Below are positions 22,120 to 32,989 of a stretch of DNA of 64,000 bases, one piece after another. The stretch is from Prorocentrum cordatum (lineage: Eukaryota; Sar; Dinophyceae; Prorocentrales; Prorocentraceae), in assembly GCA_963575745.1 (NCBI GenBank), contig CAUYUJ010010469.1:114880-178879 (forward strand), given 5' to 3'. Positions within the stretch are counted from its first letter, which is position 1; the number at the start of each line of letters is the position of its first letter. Made by a program: the position numbers and the translations under genes. The notes under the pieces are model-generated. The model was not told the origin of the DNA, did no database searches, and was given only the letters and a program-made list of their open reading frames with translations.

Positions 22120-23130
22120 CCCCTCCCCCTCCTCCTCCTCCTCCTCGTCCTCCTCCTCCTCCTCCTCCTCCTCCTCCTCCCTCCCACCGCTTCTCCTCAT
22201 CCTCCTCTTCCATTCCTAGCAGCGCGCAAAAGGGGGCTGGGGCTGGCGGTTTTTGAAGAAGGCACCTTGCCTGTTCAAGCCTCCGTAGAAGCCTCCAGAA
22301 AACGGCAGGACCCACCTGAGAAGCCCCCTGCCTTCTCTCAGAAGGCAGACCCCCTTGCCCTGCTTGCCCTATCGCGCGCGTCGCCCTATATGCTCCCTCC
22401 TGCTCCTCTTCCTCCTCATCTCCCTTGTCCCTCCTCCATCCCTCACCCTACCCCTCCGAGACAGCCGCATCTGTAGGGCAGGTGGCAGCTGCAGCTGTTG
22501 GGCCCTGTACCTAGTTGTGTGGACTCTGGGGGCGGTTGGGAGCGTAAGCCCTGGCCGCCTCCCGAACCCGCTGTGCTATTCCCTCGTAGCACGTCCAACT
22601 CCCACTCCCACCTGCTGCGGATGACCGTAGGGGCATGGAATGTCGCAGTGTCTCACGAAGATGCAGTTCAGCACGGCAGGTTCGCGTCCTGCCGACGCGG
22701 CGGCGACCTCGGCGCGGGCGTTCAAGGTTGAACGCCGCCAGCGGTCTTCCATCGGCCGACATCGAGCGCTCGGCGATGTCGGAGAGCCGCGACCGTTCAA
22801 GGGCGAGCGATCCACGTGGTGTCAGGAACCACCGCGCAGGTCGTCACGCGCGAGCCTGCGGCACGTGCCTCGGCACGCTCGGCCGGCATGCGCGTCTGGC
22901 CGCACCTGCTCGGCTGGCGGCCACCCTCTGCGCTGCGCTCTCCTCCTCCTCCTCCCCTCCTCCTCCTCCTCCTCCTCCTCCTCCTCCTCCTCCTCCTCCT
23001 CCTCCCCCCTCCCCCTCCCCCCTCCTCCTCCTCGCCCTCCCCCTCCCCTCTCCTCCTCCTCCTCCTCCTCCTCTCTCCTCCCTCCTCCCTCCTCCTCCCC
23101 TCCCCTCCTCCTCCTCCACCTCCTCCTCCA
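22120..23130. other. Intergenic with two CTC microsatellites
   Basis: CTC tracts at 22120-22185 and 22940-23130. Between them no gene is recognised and no RPS2 last exon was found. A short perfect inverted repeat, GCGTTCAA..TTGAACGC, lies near 22720-22740. Confidence 0.6.
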
Positions 23131-23663
23131 CAATTACTGAATACTACTCTTCCCCTGATGACGGTTTGAAAGTGCTCGACCCCCCCCCCGCGTATTGTTT
23201 TTTACACAGGTTTCCCTGGAGTTGGGTTTTCGCTTGCATTTTTTTCAACATGTTGCTCTCGCTGAGGCGCCGGCCTCATTTTCGGGCCCCGCTCGTTCCG
23301 AATCGTGCTCCCGCTGCAGCGTTGGCCTCATTTCCGTGCTTCGCTCGTTCCGAATCGTGCTCCCGCTGCAGCGCTGGCCTCATTTCCGCGCTTCCGCTCG
23401 TTTCGACTCGTGCTCCCGCTGCAGCGCTGGCGTCATTTTCCGTGCCATGCCACGGCATGCAATGCAATGCTAGGTTGATGCTACGTTTTGCGGTGCTCTT
23501 CTACGCCATGCCATGCCGTGCACTACAATGCATCGGGTACCCTATCGGGATCATTGCCCTGCTCGACATCCGACTGAGCGAGTAGAGAGGGGATCTGCGC
23601 CGTGGTAAGGGATGGGAGTGAGGGGTAGGATGTCAGATATGACGCGAGCGCACCTAGCTTGTC
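23129..23663. repeat. Dispersed repeat unit R, copy 4
   Basis: Matches copies 1-3 from the AT-rich head through the GCTCCCGCTGCAGCG blocks to the GCGAGCGCACCTAGCTTG tail, and again sits between CTC tracts. It is 13 kb from the other copies. Confidence 0.85.
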
Positions 23664-23810
23664 CTCCTCCCCCTCCCCGTCCTCCTCCTGGAGCCTCGGG
23701 CCCCCGGCTGGGCTCAGGGCCAGCGTGCCCTTCGCCGGGCGGGGCAGCCGCCCCGACGGCTGCCGCCCACGACGCCCCGACCCAGGAGCGGGCACGGCTG
23801 GGGCCCTCTA

Positions 23811-23959
23811 GGGGGCCACATGCGAACCCTACCCCTGCCCCGCACGATTTCTGAGGGGGAGGGTGGGGTTCACTTCGTTGGGGAGCTCCCGAGCGAAGTG
23901 AACCCCACCCTCCCCTCAGAAATCGTGGGAGGTGGGGGTGGGGTTCGCATGTGGCCCCC
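23811..23959. mobile_element. TIR element (MITE), copy 1, TA target duplication
   Basis: 149 bp with near-perfect inverted arms of about 65 bp beginning GGGGGCCACATGCGAAC. It is flanked by TA at 23809-23810 and 23960-23961. The centre is GGGAGCTCCC. There is no transposase; the TA duplication suggests mobilisation by a Tc1/mariner-like enzyme. Copy 2 is at 55403. Confidence 0.85.
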
Positions 23960-24039
23960 TACCCTCCGGGGGCCCCCTGGGGGCGGGTCCAGGCCACCCA
24001 GGTGTCGGGGCTCGCCAAATCGAAGAAGGAAAAGCATAA

Positions 24040-24215
24040 CAATCAGAACAGTAATAATCATTATAATAATCAGATTAATGATAATAGTATTAATGCTACT
24101 ACTAATAGGAATACCAATATTAATAATACTATTACCAATACTATTGATACCAATAACAAGAATACGAATACTAATAATAATAATTTAAATAATAATGGCA
24201 CTATTAATCATAGTA
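24040..24215. repeat. AT-rich degenerate AAT repeat
   Basis: Irregular AAT/ATT triplets in otherwise GC-rich DNA. Non-coding. Confidence 0.85.
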
Positions 24216-24274
24216 TTGCGAAGGCCTTACGGCCGATGCCGCCGACCCTGGAGGGCGACCCATGCGTTCTCTAA

Positions 24275-24520
24275 TGTGGCGGGGGGGGCCTCTTGGGGCT
24301 TCCTGGGGGCCTCTTGGGGGTCTCGTGGTGGCCTCTTGGGGGCATCTTGGGGCTTCCTGGGAGCCTCTGTCGCCGAGGGCTCGTCGGGCCCCCCGTCTGG
24401 GCACCCTGTTGGAGCCGTTTGGGGAGCTTCTGGGGCCATCTTGGAGGCATCTTGGGCGGTCTTGAGGCTCTCTTGGGTCATTCCGGGGCTCTCTTGAGGC
24501 CTCTTGGGCTACCTTGGGAC
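24275..24520. repeat. CTTGGGG-type minisatellite, element A target
   Basis: Same family as 1000-1240. Element A is inserted at its right end. The pattern resumes after the target duplication at 52748 (TTGGGGGCGTCGG). Confidence 0.8.
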
Positions 24521-24524
24521 AATC

Positions 24525-24835
24525 GGTGAATATGCTCTTCTCCGCCTCATCGTACACTTGCCTCTCCTGCTGCCTGCCTTGTCATACCTTGACATTGGTA
24601 TTACTGCATACCGCAGCTACCTTTGCTGCTCGAGTGAGAAAAGGAGCGCGCCGCTGCGCGCCCGCGTCTGGGCGTCGGCCGGCCGGCCTCCTCCCTTTCC
24701 TATACTTGAACACAGTTGCTTAACGGACAACATATTGATTCATCGATGTCTCATTCCGTATCCTCTACCACTGAGCGTAGTAAACATGAGACCTTCATTT
24801 CTTTGGCGTCTTACCCCGATGCTCGGAGGAAAGAC
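24525..24835 (+). repeat. Element A left LTR
   Basis: 311 bp, aligned over its full length to 52433-52742 with about 19 substitutions and one 1-nt indel. It starts GGTGAAT and ends GGAAAGAC, without the usual TG...CA ends. The boundaries are fixed by the CAATC target duplication on the left and the primer-binding-like site on the right. Confidence 0.85.
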
Positions 24836-24847
24836 TGGTTATCAGCC
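24836..24847 (+). other. Candidate primer binding site
   Basis: TGGTTATCAGCC directly follows the left LTR. It resembles TGGTATCAGAGC, the site complementary to initiator-Met tRNA in many copia elements. The match is approximate. Confidence 0.55.
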
Positions 24848-24881
24848 GAAACCCGCGACCAAGTCGCAACTGGAATGAGCT

Positions 24882-25742
24882 ATGATGAGACAGACGAAAT
24901 GCCCGCGAGATTACACGATGTGCATCGAGACGGGCAACAAACATCAAAACAGCGGCCCAGGGGAGGGCCGTTCTCTTCCTTCTTCTAATCCCATTCAGGT
25001 TTCTCGTGGAAGGGTTGCGGGAGAAGTCATAGATTTGTCTGCAGATGACTCCCCCACTTGTATTCCGATCAGAGATCGTGAACATACCCCAGACCCGATA
25101 AGGCGGAACGGCCCAGCCGGTAATGCTAGGCGAAGAGCTTTTTCATCTTGGATTGCTGAGTCCTCAGAAACAATACATTCCAGCCCGATTGCCATGCGTT
25201 TTATCGAGCCGGCCGCGGGCCCAGCCAGTAGGTCGCGAGACGTAAAGGAGTCCGGCGGTACGCTCCCCGCCGTCCCAGACGGACGGGGTCGCCCGCGCGG
25301 GGCTCACCCCGCCCCGATCGCCTTGAACGGGCAAGCCGGTCAAGACAGCGACGAACAGCTTGATGACGAAGACGATGTCAATTCTATGGAGGCTGACATG
25401 AAATATGCTAATTATCACGTATCACCAAGCCGAGTTTTGCCGCTGATGAGCGCCGCTGACCACCCCGCCCCAGATGGAAGGTCGTCCCCGGGGCAGGAGA
25501 CCATTGACTATGATCACTTGGAAGCTCTTGGGAGGGCACTTGCGGAGCCAGATCTAGACACCACGATCAGTGACCTAGACCGCGAGGCCCCAGCGGTGCA
25601 TGAGCCGTGGGGAACACCTCTACCGCCCCACGCGGCAGAGGTCGAAATGAGTTCCCACATCCATGTAAAGCATGACCGGGAGACCGCGGGTCGAACGCCA
25701 GCTCCTCAACATAAGAAGCACAAGAACGAGGATATGATTTGA
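24882..25742 (+). CDS. Element A ORF a, unknown acidic protein
   Basis: 286-codon open frame starting just after the primer-binding-like site. It is rich in Asp/Glu/Pro/Arg, with no recognised domain and no membrane segment. The next coding frame (MNAPPLQEGF...) overlaps its TGA, suggesting a frameshift or separate product. Position suggests the N-terminal part of a gag-like polyprotein. A hairpin of the element A family is embedded at 25265-25288. Confidence 0.5.
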   Translation: MMRQTKCPRDYTMCIETGNKHQNSGPGEGRSLPSSNPIQVSRGRVAGEVIDLSADDSPTCIPIRDREHTPDPIRRNGPAGNARRRAFSSWIAESSETIHSSPIAMRFIEPAAGPASRSRDVKESGGTLPAVPDGRGRPRGAHPAPIALNGQAGQDSDEQLDDEDDVNSMEADMKYANYHVSPSRVLPLMSAADHPAPDGRSSPGQETIDYDHLEALGRALAEPDLDTTISDLDREAPAVHEPWGTPLPPHAAEVEMSSHIHVKHDRETAGRTPAPQHKKHKNEDMI

Positions 25743-27450
25743 ATGCTCCCCCGCTTCAGGAGGGGTTCTACCGGACTGCCGTCGCCCCGGGCGATTGGCA
25801 GCCGTCAGTGCCCGCGGTAGTTGAGGACGATGATATGTTTGATCCCCCAGCCTCGCTCCCAGAGTTGGTTGAACAGGATGAGCGGGATGAGGCGCTTCGG
25901 GAGGTGGCCAAGCCACGGGGGAGCACGCGCGTTCGCCTTCGATCGTCTGCTTCGAGCAGGGGAAGGCCCAAGATCCCACGATCTGGTGCCCGATCGACTT
26001 CGAGGAGCAACAGTATTCTTTCCATGCGCGAGGCGTGCTGGAATCGAGGCCCTAATTGCCTGCCCCACGCGGAGAATAGGTGCCCGGGGAAAGCTTACAG
26101 ACAGGGGGGGCCTTGTAAGCGCCCGGTGTGTGGATACTGCTCTGATGTGTGTCCCAATTGCGGCAATAGATGGTTGTGTGAGGATTGCTCCCAGATGGAA
26201 GAACATAACTGCCAGTGCCATTTCATCCAGGCCATGCAGGATCAGGCCAGAATCATGGAAGCTAAGAGACAGCAAGAAGCCACGGTCCTAGAAGCTCAGA
26301 GGGCCGAACAGGCTCGACTGGATCGAGAAGAAATGATATTGCCGGTGTTCAGAAGAGGTTAGAGGCTGATAGGATGGCCCTGGCCCACGCTGCCAGTCGG
26401 CGGGAACAAGAATTGATAGAACAAATGTTCTATCAGACCGCGGCTGCCCAGCAGCGCGCGGAAGAAGCCGAGAACAGGATTGTTCAGGCGATATCTTCTG
26501 AACGACAGGCTGCCCTGGCGGCAGACAGTCAATCTGTAGATGCCAAGTCCGCCTGCGCCGCTGCCGCGGTGGCGAGGATAGAGGGGGGGGGGGTCGCGAT
26601 AGCCAAGGCAGAACATGATCGACAGGAGCTCCAAGACCAACTTTGTGCTGTCAGGCTAGAAGTGGCCAATGCGCAGATAGTTGATCAGAACAATCAGTAC
26701 CGAGAAAAGCTCAAGTCGCATGAACATGTTAGGGCATCGCTTCGGCGGATGCAATTTGGCGATGAAGCGTGCCTACCAGCCAAGCCGGCAGGGGCGAGCA
26801 GACGACCATCGCCGGCGGCCCAGCCGCCTGGTGCAACGTCGTCGCAGGCCCAGCCTGGCTCGGCGCCCCTAGATGGCGGGATGCCGCCAATGTTGCGGGT
26901 AAAAGCTGCCCAGCAGCCGCAGCCCGCGAGAGGGGCGCCGATCAAAATTGCTCAATATGCTCGAATCCGAAGGTCGGATCATGCGGCACGTGCGGATCGC
27001 CAAATTGCAAAAACCATTTTGACACGAGCGCGAGGCGATGCGTCGCTTGCACTCAACGAAAGAGCCTGCCCGTGGAACAGGCGGAGTGGGATGAGCGATG
27101 GAAGCGACATAGCGCTGATCCCAAATTTCGGGCGCAACAGCAGAAGCTCCTTGATGATATTTGCGCCGACAAGTGTAATATGCAAAAGATGACGGAGCAA
27201 GCTGAGGAACAGCTTCGATTGAGCTCAGAAAGGTCAGCTGCCAATTTACGTGAGAAAGATGAGGCGTTGGCACGTGCAGCTGCATCAGAGAAAGAGTTGA
27301 TGGAGCTCAAGGCTGCCATCGCTGAATCCTCGAAGGAGAAAGAGCAAACTGTGCGGTCTCAATTGCAAGCTGCTGGCCGCGAGGCGGCCTTGGCTGAAAG
27401 GGCCAAAGAGATGACGAGGACTATGGGTATGGAATCCTTCCAATTTACTG
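25739..27450 (+). pseudogene. Element A zinc-finger and coiled-coil region
   Basis: Pieces in three frames (shifts near 26330 and 26930) form one plausible protein. It has a Cys-rich module (CPGKAY, CKRPVCGYCSDVCPNCG, LCEDC) at about 26080-26215, a long Glu/Gln/Ala coiled coil, a second module (CSICSNP, CGTCGSPNC, CVAC) at about 26950-27060, and another coiled coil ending at the GA microsatellite. Cross-brace B-box/RING-like zinc binding is inferred. Probably a gag-associated assembly protein. Confidence 0.55.
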
Positions 27451-27451
27451 G

Positions 27452-27453
<2 letters not shown>

Positions 27454-27531
<78 letters not shown>
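27454..27531. repeat. (GA)n microsatellite inside the coding region
   Basis: About 38 GA units interrupt the element A frame between TMGMESFQFTGG and DKLPRFHLFD, adding an Arg-Glu repeat or a frameshift depending on length. It probably expanded after the element decayed. Confidence 0.9.
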
Positions 27532-27534
<3 letters not shown>

Positions 27535-29607
27535 TTGGACAAGTTGCCCAGGTTCCATCTGTTCGATATGCCCCAGCTTTCACAGGAGACGCCCGTGAGG
27601 CCAGTCATGCAACCCCATTTCGCTGCCCCTGGCCCTGCCGCCGCAGGTCCGGCCAAGCCTGGCATCTCCGGGAACAACGTACCCATCAATACTGAGTTGA
27701 CAGGCATCGTCGATGACAGGACCTTTGTTTACTATCATCCTTTCACCAAGGTGGGACCAGCGACGTTATTAATGGCCCAGCCGCCTGGTGGAGATGCGGA
27801 TTATACGCCAGCGGCCGCGCCGCATGGCGGGGCAGGGCAGAACAATGATGTGGATGATCATCGTACCGCGCCAAGCACTGAGATCTTGTCAGCACTCGCC
27901 CATGCCATCCGAGACCAGTCGGAGAAGCTGCCTCCGGGGAGCCTTGGGGGCTCTGGATCCCCAGGTGGCGGAGGCGGCCGTGGCGGGCCTCGGCCCAGGC
28001 GGGCCCAATGGCCCGGGAGGTCTCGACGAGAGTGCCCATCTGGATCAGTGGAGACAGGTTGGGAACAACCAGAAGGTCGATCTGATGGACTTTCCCGATG
28101 CTACAAACATACGGGAGTGGCAGATGCATGCAGTCCGCTTCTTTGGCTGGATCATCTCCTGAGACTCAGGAGGCACAGCTTTGGGTCATGGACGCCATGG
28201 ACCCATCTGTGGCTAAAGAACAGCTTAGAAGTCCGTGTCGCTTCCGACGCCTAGACATCATGATCGCCACTAACTTGACTGAGAAATAAAAAGCGCGTAG
28301 GAGTCGCAGTCTTTCCATTCACCACACTCACTTCCTTCAACATATCAATCGTATGGAATCTGGCGCCCAGAATGAGAAGAGACTTTTAACAGGGCGCGAA
28401 ATGATACGGGCCATTTGCTATTGGTGTTCAGTCAGGTCGGAGTTGGGCCGACATCGAATCCTGTGACATCTTCAAGGTAGTTATTGATCCCAATCGCCCA
28501 GATACTGATTTTTACCATTTCTATAGTGAATGGACAGATGTGTATCAGCAGCTCTACGGCGCACGGCCTCCGTCTGATGAGATGCGAGCTTCAATGCATG
28601 CACATCTTATTGAGCAGTGCAGGAAGCCGAAGAAGTTGGATCTGATTTGTCAACTTTATGATTCGTCTGCGGACAAGCCAGGAGAAGGCATGAAAACTTA
28701 TGAATGGCTCATAACCCAGATTGAATGGATGATGTTGCGTGAGAAGGAAGAGTGGAACATCAATCTACATGATGGTACTTTGAATCAACGTGCTCGACAG
28801 ACGCGTTTGGGCGGCGGTGGAGGCAACGGCAACGATAACCGCCGAGGCCTCAACGGCAAAGCCGCTGCGGCAGAAGTGGCAGCGCGTCTCGGGAAGTCCA
28901 CGGATGTTATGAAGCATGGAGCGACGAAGGGCGAGACGACGTGCAAATTTGCACGTGAGGGAGAGACCTGCCCGCATGCGGGTCAGGGTTGCCCGTTTAA
29001 TCATAAGAAGCCCAAAGCTGCCGCTCCGGCCCGGCCGGCTGCGGGAGCTAATTCGAATGCTGCCCCAGCTCCGAATGCGCGCTCCAGAAGGAGATCTGAG
29101 AAACCTAATGGCGGAGGCCGAAAGGCACGGAGCCGATCTCAGACTCCAGCAGGTGGCCGTTGAAAAGGCGCACAGCAACGCACTAGGAGCCAATCCGACC
29201 GTTCGCGCGAAAAGCAGAGCAAGTTGCCGTTTTACCCTTACTCACGCGATCCTAAGAACTGCCGTGGACCCCCGGACGGTTGCTACAGACAACGCAGAGC
29301 CTTGACCGGCGCAGAAAAGCTCAAGCGTGACAAGTATGAACACGCCAGGCTTCATGCGGGCGAGACTCTGGGATATGAGCGCACTGTAAAACAAGCCAAT
29401 GCCGCCGCTGCCAATGTCTCTCCATCCGCGGGGGGTGGCGATTCTAGGGCCGCCAGCTCTAGTTCGGAAAGACGCAGACATGATGGGGACAAAGGCAAAG
29501 GCAAAGGCAAAAGCAAGGATAATATCTGTCGCTCTTTCAAGGAAACGGGAAAGCGCACGCGTGGGAAGGACTGTTGTTTCGCTCAGACCACGCCCAACCA
29601 CCCGTGA
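27535..29607 (+). pseudogene. Element A gag with CCCH zinc fingers
   Basis: Split over several frames. The capsid-like part reads FPDATNIREWQMHAVRF, SPETQEAQLWVMDA, then LLTGREMIRAI and VYQQLYGARPPSDEM, similar in layout to copia gag. The C-terminal part has a CCCH finger, C-x8-C-x6-C-x3-H, at about 28938-29000. A second Cys/His patch (ICRSFKETGKRTRGKDCCF) lies near 29525-29580. Lys/Gly-rich linkers suggest nucleic-acid binding. In-frame TAA at about 28287. Gag packages element RNA. Confidence 0.65.
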
Positions 29608-30115
29608 CACTGGCTCGGCACTGGCGGCCACGCCGCCAGTGCAGACGGGCTGATTGGTATAATTCTGTTAAGGATGAGATGTATTGCCCTCTTCGCTAGA
29701 CGGATGCGGCGACGCCCGCGTCGGTCGAACCGAGTGCGGGGGGGCGGGAAAGTGCCCGCTGACCCGGCCAGCCTGGGCGCGTCAGCGCGCCCTGCCCCGT
29801 TTGTTCGGGGCCTTTCTGGGCAGAAGCAGGCCGGCCCCCATGTTCCAAAGGCCCCTATAAATATGAGCAGAGGGGTTGATAAACACTCCCCCAGTGGAGA
29901 GTCCCTCCACGAACGCAGGGGGCAAATTGAGAGTCTCGCTAAATATTGTTGCCAATTTCCTGCGCCCTCTTTCTCGGGGCGCTGTCAAGATGCATTGGAG
30001 GGCCCCCCCCCCCGAGCAAGAGTTGCATTCGATATCAGACAAAAGGTCGGTGTAAATTCCGCTTCCGATTTCGCCCCTTGACTGCGGAACCCGCCATCGC
30101 TTGTAGGAAGGCGCG

Positions 30116-31390
30116 TTGCCGCGACCTAGTGACGAAGATAGGTGGAAGTTCCCGGATGAAGCGCGCCAGCAGTTGTCCACCCAGTGGAGAGCATCCGCGG
30201 CGGAGGCCCTCATCAAGGCATCAGACCTACAAGATGACGTCTGGCACCTTTGGTTGAGAACCGAGGAGGGGGGAGAGGGCCCACGCGGCACAGCCGCTGC
30301 GGCATGCACAGACAAAGATGCTGCATATCTTGGAGCGCTGAGCTTTATCATTGATACGGGGTGCGGGTATAACCTTATAGCGGAAAGATATATTAAGAGT
30401 GCAGGTGCACTGAGATTGATTCGAAAGCTTCCGCAATCGATCACTCTGAACACTGCCGGGGGGGAGTCAAAAGCCCTCGGTTCAGTTCGCATCGCGTGCC
30501 CCAAATTCAAGGGTGGTAGTTTTAACGCGTTGGCCATGCCGGAAACTCCGTGCGTGATCTCGGTAGGAGAGCGGTGCATGGATCACGGCTTTAGTTTCTT
30601 CTGGCCAGCAGGCCGAAGGCCCTGCCTTCTGTTGCCCAACGGTCAAAGAGTGGACCTGGTCGTTGAGGGCAAGATTCCGTACTTGACCCTTTTAGGCAAA
30701 GAGGCGCTGGGTCAGTGGATGTGCGCGGTTCCCGCTGGGGAGGGTGAAGCTCCCGAGCGGCGGTGTTGCGTGACGCCAGGCGCCAAGGCATTTCTGGGCG
30801 ATGTGGAATCGGCGGGAGGCCCTCCGCCCCATGCTGTTGAGATTCGCGTAACCATAGACTTGCATACACATGAGTTGGTTGGAAACCACAGCTATGTTGA
30901 CGGACGGCCGGCTCAGTCCGCGCCCGTTTTCCCGCCCTCGTTAGACTCTGCGGATACCAGCACTTATTTTTACTATCCGCCTCGCAAGGCTAGCGAATGC
31001 GGTTGGATTCGGACACCTACCGGCATCGCTGCCTCCAAATGTCTCTTGACTTTGCCCCGCCACGGCCAAGCCGTCGGTGGGGCCGACGATCAGCCCGGCC
31101 AAGCCGTGGCCTGCGCAGCCGCATATAAGGGCCCTTGTTGGCACGGGGTCTCAGGATACCTTCCCTGCGACATGGATCAGGGGTTGGACTCCGACGCGTG
31201 CGACGCGGCCCCCGGGCCCGAGGAGGGCGAGGTTGGAGACGCTGACGGCGTCGACCTAGTCGACATCGACGCACCGTCAGATCCAGACCCAGATGGTGCA
31301 GAGGTTGAGGTGTCGGGTTCCCTTGCCGAGCGACTTAAGAAGGCCGCGGCCTCCCTCGCGCATCTCCTAACTCATGCTCCCAAGAACCCA
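30116..31390 (+). pseudogene. Element A protease domain and linker
   Basis: The frame runs to TAG 31625-31627. LSFIIDTGCGYNLI, with the catalytic DTG at 30353-30361, followed by SITLNTAGG and a flap-like region, marks a retroviral-type aspartic protease that would cleave the gag-pol polyprotein. The acidic linker PEEGEVGDADGVDLVDIDA separates it from integrase. Confidence 0.75.
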
Positions 31391-32579
31391 TATTGTTCAG
31401 TATGCAATTGGGCCAAAGCTCTCAGACGACAGCAGCGCAAAGCGCTCAACAAAGGGCTGAAGGTTCCCCGCCCATACGCTAAACCCACTTCGTTCGGACA
31501 CCTGACGACGATGGATCATTGGTTTGCGATGGATGAACTCTCGCGGGGGCTCCACGATGTGACCGCGCATGTGAGTTTTCGCGACCGAGCAACTGATTAT
31601 CTCGCCGCTCAGGGTGTACACGACTAGTCTGCGGTTCACATGTGTAACTTGTTTGTAAACCTTAAAGCCCCGGGAGAGAAACTAGAATATTGTTATACAG
31701 ATGGTGCGCGCGAGCTTGCAAGGGTATGTTACGAGCTCAAGATTGCCCATGGCCCTACCATCCCTGGAAACAAAAAGCAAAACGTTGTTGCCGAGCGTGC
31801 AAACGGCGTGGTACAGATGGGGACCCGGGCTCTTCTCATGCAGGCTGGTCTCCCACCGCCGTGCTGGACGTATGCCGTCAGATATTTTTGTCTTCTGCTA
31901 CAACGCCAGGACCCCTGAGGAAGGGAAGTCTAGTTGGGAGCGTCGCTGTGGACATCAGTTTGAGGCACCGCTTCTTCCCTTCGGGTCCCTTGTGCGTTAT
32001 GTGCCCCCGCCAGAGTCGAGATTTCGGATCGCCAAGACTGGTGGTGCAATGATTCCTGGGTTATACCTAGGGTATGTACACCAAGTGGGGGGCGTGGTTG
32101 GCCCAGAGAGCTATGTTGTGCCGCTTAGACAGCTAGAAGGACTTAAGATGGAATCAGGGCGCACGCCCGAAGGCAAACGACCCACCATTGAGAAGTCCAA
32201 TCAAGTCTATAGCAATATCTTAGATGGCACTGCTGATGACCAATCGCCCCAGTTTCCAATGAGGAAAGCGCACGAGAAGGCGATGACTGAAGTGCGTTCC
32301 GTTACGATCCCCCCCGCTGGCGAAGCCGCGGCCGTCCCAGACGGTTCGGGGCAGGGGGCAGGAGCGCAATCGGTCCATCCGTTTTGCGCAGAGGGCCCCG
32401 CCGTGATTACGCCGCCGTCTCCCCGAGGAGGCGAGGACGCACCGCCGCCGGAATCGAGGCCGATTCCGACGATGACGCTGGCCCGGGGGGTTTGCGCGTG
32501 GACGACGAGCCTGCGGCCATTGACGGTCGGGGCCCACAGCGAGACTCTCGCCCAGATGAAGATCAAGATCAGAAGTTAG
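31380..32579 (+). pseudogene. Element A integrase
   Basis: An N-terminal HHCC-type zinc site (HLLTHAPKNPYCSVC) is followed by the catalytic core: TTMDHWFAMDE, YTDGARELA and NVVAERANG carry the D, D, E residues. An in-frame TAG at 31625-31627 and a frameshift near 31885 break it. The C-terminal part (PFGSLVRYVPP, GLYLGYVHQVGG, ESYVVPL) is in the second frame. It inserts element cDNA with the 5-bp duplication seen at the ends. Confidence 0.78.
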
Positions 32580-32989
32580 GTCTCGCTCATATTGATCACC
32601 GTTTGGGTCGACAATCTAACTTTTTGGCGGCCAAGCCGCGCGAAAAAGTCCCGGGGTAAGGGCGGCTCCTTGTTCGCGCGACTCAGAATCTTGATGCGAT
32701 GGAATACCATGAGGATCGGCGTATTGTCGTTGGTCTAACGAAAGATGAACTAACCCCATGCCGCGGATAATAAACACCCATGGATAATAAAGTTCGGGGT
32801 TTTGGGTGAGATAATAAAAGTTGCCCGCCAGAGCCAGCGTGAAGAGATATCAAAATGAAAAAGCCAAAGATACATTAAGGATCCTTGGTCTTCGGTCCTC
32901 TATGAGACATCCTCAACAATGATTTGTCTCGGTTGAGACATCCTCAACGAGGAGGAGAACGAGCAAGAGAAGGAGAGAAGAACGACGAA

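Noticed and set aside
24525-24835. LTR ends TG...CA
   Set aside because: The repeats end in AAAGAC/AAAGCT; boundaries rest on the target duplication and primer-site position instead.
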